Assembly (NCBI GenBank): GCA_037043455.1
Contig: JAWPHD010002620.1
Coordinates: 62,001 to 126,000 of the forward strand
Reading direction: 5' to 3'
DNA from: Cyrtodaria siliqua
Lineage: Eukaryota > Mollusca > Bivalvia > Adapedonta > Hiatellidae
Length of the DNA stretch: 64,000 nucleotides
In this document: piece after piece, positions 55,614 through 64,000 of the stretch
Numbering within the stretch: position 1 is the stretch's first letter
Layout of the letters: each line of letters begins with the position of its first letter
Position numbers and translations under genes: made by a program
Notes under the pieces: model-generated
Databases searched by the model: none
Seen by the model: only the letters and a program-made list of their open reading frames with translations
Told to the model about the DNA's origin: nothing

Positions 55614-57725
55614 AAAATGAAGATCACGAGTGCTTCAGATGGTGCCATTTAGCTTCTACGTTTCCTGTTAAAAAAGATCCTCGAAGAACGAGGATATGAA
55701 AATAATCCAGTATACCTTTTGCATATATCAAAAGATAAAGCAGAGAAAACATGTGATATGCTTATGATCATTATGTATGGAAAAAAGATTTTAAGAAGTT
55801 AATGTATAATGAAACAGGACATAAAGAAAAAAATGGTTTTGCAGAAGATGCTTGCATAGCTTCCAATTAGAAAGGCCGCTAAAAAACACAAGACTGTTTG
55901 TCTTTCACTTAACGGAAAACAAGCAGTAGAGATGCCAAACAAAGATGAAAAGGTTTATTTTAAAAACTATGACAGGCAGCTGATGGTTTCCTTTGTTATA
56001 TATGCTGATTTTGAAGCAGTAACCGAAAGTATTTCTTCAGCATCAAACAATCCTGAAAAATCATATACAGAAGCATTACAAAAGCATACTGATTGCAGTT
56101 ATGGGTATAAGGTTGTTTGTTGCTATGATGATCAATATTCACAACCAGTTGTAATGTATAGAGGACCAAATACTGTTTACAAGTTTTGGAAAAAATTATA
56201 GAAAAAATGATAGAAGAAGAAAAGTGGTGCAAGAAAACTATGAATGCACATTTTAAAAAGGATTTGGTGATGTCGACGGAAGAAGAAGCTAGATTCCAAA
56301 AATCTAAATCATGCCATATTTGTGGTAATGGTTTTTCAATAACTCTTAAAAAATAACAAAAGTTAAAGACCATTGTCATATAACTGGAAAGTAGAGAGGA
56401 AACGCTCATGACATATGTAATATTAATTTCAGACTAACTAAAAAAATACATGTTGTGTTTCATAACTTGAAAGGATATGATTCTCACTTCATAACGCAAC
56501 ACACCAGAAAGTTTAAAAAACCCATAAATGTTATACCAAATAACATGGAAAAGTATATGGCTTTTATGTTAGGACAAAGTTTGGGGTTTACTGACAGTTT
56601 TCAGTTTATGTCTCAATCATTAGAAAATTTAGTAAAAAACATCCCCTCGTTTCAATACACCTCGCAAGAATACTTTGATGACAAGCTAGAATTATTAAAA
56701 AGAAAAGGTGCTTATCCTTATGATTACATGAACAGTTTTAAACGTTTTAAGGAAACTAAATTACCTGGCAAAGATAGCTTTTATTCTCAATTAAATGATG
56801 AGCACATTTCAGATGCAGATTAAGATCATGCTAAACTAATATGGAAAACATTCAAGATTAACAATTTGGCAGAATATCATGATCTGTATCTTAAGCCTGA
56901 TGTGCTGCTACTTGCAGACGTTTTTGAAAACTTCAGAAAAATGTGCATTGAGTATTACAAATTAGATCCTTGTCATTACTTCAGTAGTCCTGGTTAAGCC
57001 TAGGATGCATGCCTTAAGCTGACCGGTATCCAACTTGATGTAATAATTGATATTGATCAATATTTGTTTGTGGAAAAAAGAGGCGGCACGAGTTATATTG
57101 CAAACATATATTCAAAGGCTAACAATAAATATATGAGAAACTACGACAAGAAAAAAGAAAGCAAGTAAATAATATAGCTTGATGCTAATAACTTGTATGG
57201 GTGGGCCATGTGTCAACCGTTGCCTACTGGCAACTTCAAATGGGTTGATAAGTGTGAAAAAGGAAAATCAAATTACATTGTTGAGTGTGATATCGAGTAT
57301 CCCAAGAAACTGCATGACTCGCATAATGATTACCCGGAAAGTTAAAATATCAAAGATGAGTGGTTGTCAGACTATTATACAAATTTAAAACAAAAGTTAA
57401 ATTTAGGATATTGTAATGTTAATAAACTTGATACGACGTTGAAAAATAAAGAAAAGTGTGGCACACAGTACAGAAACTTAGAATTGTATAAAAAGCTTGG
57501 ATTGAAGGTAACAAAAATACACTGAATACTGCAGTTTGACGAATCAGAGTGGTTGAAGATAGACATAGACTTTAATACTGTTAAGAGAACAGCTGTTAAA
57601 ATGCTTTTGAAGAATCAATTTCATTTCAAGTCATTATTTACTGATAACGATTCCTTGTGCCATGAAATAAGGACACGATATGTGTATGCAGACTTTTACA
57701 AGGATAAAACACTTTTTAATAATCA
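55614..57725 (+). pseudogene. Polinton DNA polymerase B copy 2, main part
   Basis: Blocks in order: EDHECFRWCH, CDMLMII, NDYDRQLM-like FKNYDRQLMVSF, IYADFEAVTESIS (exonuclease I, 55995-56040), YGYKVVCCYDD, YRGPNTVYKF, CHICG, VFHNLKGYDSHFITQH (exonuclease II), GAYPYDYMNSFKRFKETKLP (exonuclease III), [51 protein letters not shown] (motif A), LKLYKKLGLKVTKIH-like, and LFTDNDSLCHEI (motif C, both Asp kept). Motif B is deleted: the sequence jumps from FNTVKRTAVKMLLKNQF to the motif C region. Homology ends about 57725 at KDKTLFNN. At least six breaks. Confidence 0.85.
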
Positions 57726-58059
57726 GCTTATGATGATAAAAGATACATACTAGATACTGGGCAAGACACGTTAGCATACAAGTAAAATACTCTATGATAA
57801 TAAATGATATGCAGAGCGATGATGAAGATTACTATCTGGTTCCGTCTGACTTTTCTTCTTAATCAATTGCAACTGTTTGTGTCGTAGGAGCAAAATATTC
57901 TGTCATTGAAATGATCAACTGGAGATTTTTGTAAATGATGGTGTACTTGAGTTAACAGTCATAGCCGACACATTTTATAGTTGCTTGGGTTTTGAAGCCC
58001 GCTCTGGGAAATTGCGCTGAAACACCCCGTTTCTATACTACTTTTAACCGCCTGTATAT
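57726..58059. other. No recognised gene beyond the polymerase break
   Basis: A short open stretch MINDMQSDDEDYYLVPSDF (57800-57860) is unrecognised. The Polinton signal stops here. Confidence 0.4.
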
Positions 58060-58720
58060 GGGCCCGTTGATGCAGGTGGTCAAAACCAGGCGGTCAAAAC
58101 CCACGGAGATGATATGCACTACTAGGCTTGGTACTGATCATCCCAGCAACGTATCTCTGAAATCCGGCCAGGTGATCAGGAGAACTTGTCCGGACGAAGT
58201 TTGAGTAGTAAAACCTTTAAAGGGCCGTAACTCCGCCAAAAATCTTTCAACAGGAACACGGTCACCGTGATGATATGCAAAAATCATTCAACCGGAACAA
58301 GGTAAAAATATGCACAACTAGGCTTGGTTCTGATCATCCCTGCAACGTTTTGCTGAAATAAGGCCTTATAACAATCTGGTAAAGTTTGGTAAAGATCCGA
58401 TGAAAAATTAAGGTGCAAGTGTTAACACATTTTCAAATAATTCAAGGGCCATAATTATGGTGTTACTGGTCTGATCTGGCTGGTATTAGAACTTGACCGA
58501 GCTTTTATCAATACCAACACTCTGTCAAAGTTTGGTAAAGGTAGGATGCAAAATGGAGGCGCTAGAGTGTTGATAAGACAACATATATCAATTTTCTTAA
58601 TTCAAGGGCAATAATTCCAGTGTTGCTACTGCGATCTGGCTGGTTTTCAAACTTGTCCGAGCGTCATTGATATTAATAACATGGTCAAGTTTGGTAAAAT
58701 CAGATAAAAAATAAAGTGCC
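58060..58720. repeat. Fragment of the second tandem-core family
   Basis: Units with AAGGGCCGTAACTCCGCC, CTGATCATCC, CAATCTGGTAAAGTTTGG and TCTGGCTGGT match 45080-47440. Both unit types are present, so it is a shortened relative. Confidence 0.7.
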
Positions 58721-59974
58721 ATCAGTTTACTTTTGGATGTCAATGATTTCGGACAAACAGTTCATTACTTACACAGTATATATATACACAAGTATAGGTT
58801 TATTATGTCGGAATCGTATTGAGAGGCTTAAACAGTATGTGACGTCATTTAGCTTTAGCCCAGATATATCCCTAAAAGGATGTAATGTATGTGTTCATCA
58901 ACGATGGATAAGCAAATACGAATATGGAATCAAGAATCTATATCCTCCTTTTTCAAATCTCAGCATGGATTTCTACTTCATCCAATGCATTCCCGAATTG
59001 TGCAAATATACTTATCATTGGTATATTTCATCCCTTGGGCAATTCCCAAATAGTCCTACGCAACACCGGACTCGCTATTAATCATTATTTCTATGTGTGT
59101 AGCAGTTTTGAAATCGCTCATACGCTTACACTGCGTAAAAAAGCTATATTCTCACAGTAGTCAAAAGTCGTGCGTACAGCCAACGGTTGTTGCGAGTACT
59201 GAATAGATGGGAAATGCGGAAATGCGTGTGCCATATTATTTTGCTGACAACCAAAAATAAAAGATCACACAAATTGTTGCTAATCAGCAAATATGTATAC
59301 TTAAATTACGTGTTTCACCCTAGCACGTTTAGGAACCATAGGAATATATTCCATGTTAGGAATATGGCGAGATTCCAGGATTCATATATATTCCGCCCCC
59401 TCCATGGGTGGCTAAATAACTTATGTGTGTTGTTGAGCCTTTAAAAACAATTCAGATCAGTCATTATACATGTAATGAATGTTGTGATGTATTATAATTT
59501 CTATAAAACTGGTTGCAAACATATAATGTTATATGCCATTTTGAACAGGCCCTTAGCCAGGTCTTTGAAAGGTGTCGGGTGTTAACTGAGGTGACGTGGG
59601 TGGAGTGGTACAGGCGGGCCTCTCCCCAACCCCCGACGGGACGAGTGTATTTGTTCTAACATTCGTTTTTCAATTCTTTCGCACCCCCTTTCACATTCTT
59701 TTTTAATTGTGGGCATACACGTCGAAATTCATCACTTTAAAATGAAATATGTAAATAATGTAACGAAAATAACAACACGTTTTTCACATTACTGCCTGCA
59801 ACTGTATGCGAGTTACTACTAGGTTGTTAGACTATGCTGATGGGGTGCACGTGCACTAAAGGCAAATGCAATGCTAAAGTTTGTGTTGGTGTAGGTCACT
59901 ATATATGTTCCTGATTTCTCTGACAGGTGGTTGGTTGGATGATCGGTCGGTTGGTTGAATGGTGTCCTGGGCTA
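58721..59974. other. No gene seen
   Basis: Open frames of up to 121 codons (58716-59081) have no motif I recognise. There is a G-rich block at 59570-59650. Confidence 0.45.
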
Positions 59975-60085
59975 TGTAGTACGAGATCTATGTAACTAGC
60001 CATCCGCAAGAATCAAAATTCCTGACTTACAAGTCAAGCTCCCAGTGAGATTCGAACCCGTAGTGGTGAGAGACCAGTTTCAAAC
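59975..60085 (-). repeat. Truncated tRNA-derived SINE
   Basis: On the minus strand: CGGGTTCGAATCTCACTGGGA (B box), then TTCTTGCGGATGGCTAG. It matches the SINE at 19127 from the B box onward. Confidence 0.75.
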
Positions 60086-60089
60086 GCAG

Positions 60090-60245
60090 TTTGTGATATA
60101 TACACCGACAAAGTTTGGTAAAGATATGATTAAATATGAAGTCCCTTATCATGTTAACAAGGCAAAAGTTAACGACCGGCGAACGGACGGACTGACGACT
60201 TGCCATCCCATAAGCTCTGTTGGCCTTTGACCAGTAAAGCTAAAA
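60090..60245. repeat. Tail of a second-family tandem-core element
   Basis: CAAAGTTTGGTAAAGATATG to CCATCCCATAAGCTCTGTTG and GCCTTTGACCAGT, the same end as at 47507. Confidence 0.7.
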
Positions 60246-61140
60246 ATGTTATCAAATACCTTTAATTTAATATAAGAGCTTAAATAAGTGAATATTACAC
60301 TCAGAGTTCGTCGTTTCATTTGTGTTTTGCGCTCCTGACGTGGTCGTATCATAACAGGTCGTAAGTCGTATCCATTTTGCCTTACACCCCTCTCACATTT
60401 CCCCTGGTTTGATATTTAAACAAGCTCTATGTTATTTAAACTTGCCTATGCCTGTTTGTTATACATTAGTCTTGATAGTTGAACATGCTGATCAACATCG
60501 TTCTCGGAAGAAATAAGACTCATATTATCGAGATACAGTGCTGCGGTACAGATGAAATGATTTTTTAATACCGACTGCACCACTTACAGAAAACTCTTAT
60601 TTAATTGCTGAACTATATAATTACTGCCAAAAGAATAGTGCTAAAAAAACGGATGGAAAATACGTTTACATGTCCGTATTAAAGACATTTTAGACTCACC
60701 TAGGAAATATTTTCACTGCCGGGTGATCTGCGTTCGTCGTATCGCTCCGACGCGGTTTTATCCGGATACCGTGGGTGGTGGTGGTGGCCTGATGAATGTT
60801 GTTTGTTTGGGGACAAGTTTTATTCCAGCAGGTATCCTCTTATGACCCCTTATTCTACAGAGCAAATACATACATGAACAGAGACAGAAAAGGAACGTTT
60901 CTGAAACTAAATTTAAACTGTCGGACATAAAACTATAGAGCTTGTGTCGAACATGCTAAAGTGGAGATTAAACAATATACATCATTTGTTCTATTAGGTG
61001 CCACATGTGTGCTTCTTTGGTCAAAAGAAGAAACAAGCACACTTGATATATTAATAAATGCATGAACCCTTGTGGTTAGTATCAAACTAATTATCATCTT
61101 TGAGAATGTCCCTCAGATGTCATTTAATTACGGATTACGT
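60246..61140. other. No gene seen
   Basis: AT-rich spacer. Unremarkable apart from (GGT)n at 60775-60790. Confidence 0.5.
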
Positions 61141-62600
61141 TTATGCACAGACATCTTTATAATTTGTATTTAGGTCTGTGTATGCACAGACATCTTAATA
61201 ATTTGTCATTATGTCTGTGTATGCACAGACATCTTAATAATTTGTCTTTAGGCCTGTGTATCCACAGTCATATTAATAATTTGTCATTAGGTCTGTGTAT
61301 GCACAAACATATTACTAATTTGTCATTAGGTCTGTGTATCCACAGTCATAATAATAATTTGTCATTAGGTCTGTGAATCCACAGTCATATTAATAATTTG
61401 TCATTAGGTTTGTGTATGCACAAACATATTACTAATTTGTCATTAGGTCTGTGTATCCACAGACATATTAATAATTTGTCATTAGGTCTGTGTATGCACA
61501 GACATCTTAATAATTTGTCATTAGGTCTGTGTATGCACAGACATCTTAATAATTTGTCATTAGGTATGTGTATGTACAAACATATTAATAATTTGTCATT
61601 AGGTCAATGTATCCCCAGTCATATTAATAATTTGTCATTAGGTCTGTGTATGCACAGACATATTAATAATTTGTCAATAGGTCTGTGAATGCACAGACAT
61701 ATTAATAAGTTGTCATTAGGTCTGTGTATCCACAGTCATATTAATAATTTGTCATTAGGTCTGTGTATGCACAGACATATTAATAATTTGTCATTAGGTC
61801 TGTGTATCCACAGTCATATTAATAATTTGTCATTAGGTCTGTGTATGCACAAACATATTAATAATTTGTCATTAGGTCTGTTTATCCACAGTCATATTAA
61901 TAATGTGTCATAAGTCTGTGTATCCACAGTCATATTAACAATTTGTCATTAGGTCTGTGTATTCACAGACATCTTAATAATTTGTCATTAGGTCTGTGTA
62001 TGCACAGACATATTAATAATTTGTCCTTAGGTCTGTGTATGCACAGACATATTAATAATTTGTCATTAGGTCTGGGTATGCACAGACATATTAATAATTT
62101 GTCATTAGGTCTGTGTATCCACAGTCATATTAACACGTTGTCATTAGGTCTGTGTATGCACAGACATATTAATAATTTGTCATTAGGTCTGTCGTTTATG
62201 CTTCCGTTTATGCACAGACATATTAATAATTTGTCATTAGGTATGTCGTTTATGTTTCCGTTTATGCACAGACATATTAATAATTTGTCATTAGGTCTGT
62301 CGTTTATGCTTCCGTTTATGCACAGACATATTAATAATTTGTCATTAGGTCTGTCGTTTATGTTTCCGTTTATGCACAGACGTATTAATAATTTGTCATT
62401 AGGTATGTCGTTTATGTTTCCGTTTATGCACAGACATATTAATAATTTGTCATTAGGTCTGTCGTTTATGCTTCCGTTTATGCACAGACATATTAATAAT
62501 CTGTCATTAGGTCTGTCGTTTATGTTTCCGTTTATGCACAGACGTATTAATAATGTGTCATTAGGTATGTCGTTTAAGTTTCCGTTTATGCACAGACCTA
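61141..62600. repeat. Minisatellite, 39-bp then 54-bp units, each with a hairpin
   Basis: About 26 copies of a 39-bp unit fill 61141-62180: GCACAGACATATTAATAATT, TGTCATTAGGTCTGTGTAT. About seven copies of a longer 54-bp form follow (62180-62600), with CGTTTATGCTTCCGTTTATG inserted. The unit contains GTCTGTGTATGCACAGAC, a 7-bp stem with a 4-base loop. Unit length is a multiple of three, so long open frames (HINNLSLGLCMHR type) arise on both strands; I regard these as by-products. Alternating GCACAGAC and CCACAGTC variants show a higher-order pattern. Confidence 0.95.
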
Positions 62601-64000
62601 GTTATCTATTAAACAAGGATACTTTAGCATATTGCTGTTTACTTATGTTTTATATAAAGTGGAAGAAATAAACATTAATTTATAGTTCTTTTAATGCTTT
62701 TAAGCTAAATAAATAAAAAAAAATCGGGAAGTAGTTAACGACTTCCGCTTCAAAATGAAATTTCATGCAAGATGTTTTTCCGAAGATTTTAAGAGAATAT
62801 GAACTCCCTTTAAGGTAAATATCAATTTCTAAAATACTCCTACGGTAATTCTAAGGTAGGATGTGGTTAATTTTGTGCGGGCTGTCAAAATAAGGTACGT
62901 ATGGAAGGTTTTAGATTTTATTATCAAAAGTAAACAAACACGTTTCGCAGTAAATCGCTCCAGCAATTTCACGAGATTTTATGTTTTGAAAATGTATGGC
63001 GACACATCGTCTTGTCGTTTCATTATTTTTGTTTAATATTAAACAACTAGAATTATATGAATGATATTAAAGTCAGTGATTGGAATTATTTCAAGTTCGG
63101 ATTATTAGTGTGTTAATTATGGGGATACCACAAAAGAACAAAGCTAATGCAAACATTATCATAGTATATACATACAGTACTGTTTTTACTTTTTAACTAT
63201 GAATGATAACAAGAACCCGTATCAACTTAACTTCAAGAAATTACATTTATAATAGCATCCGACATAACAGAATCAATTATTTGTGACATACTTAATGAAA
63301 AATGTGTTCTTTTTTTTAAACAAAATACTTTGTGTTTTTACTTTTACTTCTACCATGTCTACTGATCAAAGATTAGCAGTCTTTTGCCATGGTGAGTTAT
63401 GTATCGTTGGTCTGTCAATAAACTTTTTTTTTTTGGCAACTACTCATCTAAATTCGTCAAACTGCATGATATGGACCATATCATGGACCAGTTTATATTG
63501 GGGAATATAATTTGTAATAACATAGTGTAACATTTGTTTGGGCCACCATACCTGCATTTTAGAATAACCTTTGGGAAAAATTCTGCCTGTCAAAATATAT
63601 AGAATTTGTTTATGGAGTGTCAACATGAGATATATTTTCTTTCATCTTGTGTATATTCACTTCTTGTTTTCTTTTCTAAAGATTGTTGAGATGTTGTTGG
63701 TCAATGTTAGGCAGTGTCTAATCTCGGAAGTAACTAGGATTGGTAATTAGAAGCAGGTACTCCCTGTTTGAAGTATGTACAGTACCGATGTAAAAATGCA
63801 AATATTTGCTTCGTCTGCTGCTTTTCATAGGTAATATTGCAAACAAAATCTTCAATATATAACAACAACATGTAGGCGACACTTGAATGTTGGTAACACA
63901 TTATATTTGGAACAAAAAACACTACCCCACCCACTTTGTAAAGTATGCATCCCTTTAGGGTCAAGCTAAGTCCTTGTAAATCACATTGAATCATATTGAA
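62601..64000. other. No gene seen
   Basis: AT-rich. 63355-63480 has a fragment (GATCAAAGATTAGCAGTC, GGCAACTACTCATC) of the repeat at 12245/15065. No product recognised. Confidence 0.5.

Larger units (their letters stand above)
34360..57725. mobile_element. Degraded Polinton/Maverick (adintovirus-like) element
   Basis: Gene content: minus strand 34360-44575 carries PLA2-like, protease, pX/pVI-like, major capsid, penton, fibre-like and packaging ATPase genes. Plus strand 44605-57725 carries a basic protein, two conserved Polinton-type proteins, coiled-coil proteins and DNA polymerase B. This combination defines Polinton/Maverick elements and their adintovirus relatives. Terminal inverted repeats and an integrase were not found, so borders are only the outermost coding signals. 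Most frames are broken, and insertions account for about 10 kb of the span. Confidence 0.85.

Noticed and set aside
58716..59081. 121-codon frame as a gene
   Set aside because: No motif, overlapping alternative frame of similar quality, AT-rich context.
61141..62600. CRISPR-like array
   Set aside because: Spacers are not unique; the whole unit is repeated, and the window is eukaryotic.
61143..62671. Long plus-strand reading frames with HINNLSLGLCMHR repeats as a repeat protein gene
   Set aside because: The unit length is a multiple of three, so open frames arise on both strands automatically; there is no upstream gene structure.

Overview
This is an AT-rich, gene-poor, repeat-dense eukaryotic window, most likely from a bivalve mollusc. 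That is an inference from three things: spliceosomal GT-AG introns, tRNA-derived SINEs, and long tandem-core elements with cores such as GACCCC(C)GGGGCGGGGCCAAA, of the kind I know from bivalve genomes. I see no ordinary conserved host gene except a C2H2 zinc-finger array. Nearly everything else is nested mobile DNA.

Layout. (1) About 400-26825 holds one decayed copy of a Polinton/Maverick protein-primed DNA polymerase B on the plus strand, split into six pieces by five insertions. (2) The largest insertion, 6380-25138, is an 18.76-kb DNA transposon with 20-bp terminal inverted repeats and a TTAA target duplication. It carries two apparently intact, convergent, intron-containing genes. One is a 13-exon, 750-residue DDE transposase of Kolobok type (minus strand). 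The other is a 4-exon, 283-residue protein with an Arg-Gly-rich N-terminus and a domain like the cytoplasmic ballast of the P2X7 receptor (plus strand). A CR1-like LINE and many smaller repeats sit in the introns. (3) 27511-32190 is a duplicated segment; one copy was split by a LINE, which was then hit by a mariner-type element and a SINE-like repeat. (4) 32230-33688 is a tandem C2H2 zinc-finger gene with a frame-broken 3' end. (5) About 34360-57725 is a degraded Polinton/adintovirus-like element with a near-complete morphogenesis set: minus-strand phospholipase A2-like protein, adenain-like protease, pX/pVI-like protein, double jelly-roll major capsid, penton, fibre-like protein and packaging ATPase; then plus-strand basic histone-like protein, two conserved unknown proteins, coiled-coil proteins and a second polymerase B. 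It is cut up by a second LINE, a Tc1-type element, a 470-bp inverted-repeat element, tandem-core elements and SINEs. I found no integrase. (6) 57726-64000 is non-coding in appearance and contains a 1.46-kb minisatellite (61141-62600) whose 39-bp unit carries a small hairpin.

How the parts relate. Transposase and P2X7-like gene start about 310-325 bp inside opposite ends of the same transposon and face inward, so they travel together. The Polinton genes would together build a virus-like particle (capsid, penton, maturation protease, packaging ATPase, core protein, polymerase), but most frames are broken, so this copy looks dead; the penton frame and the first 195-codon polymerase frame are the notable uninterrupted ones. 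All names come from motif recognition by eye; no database search was run.
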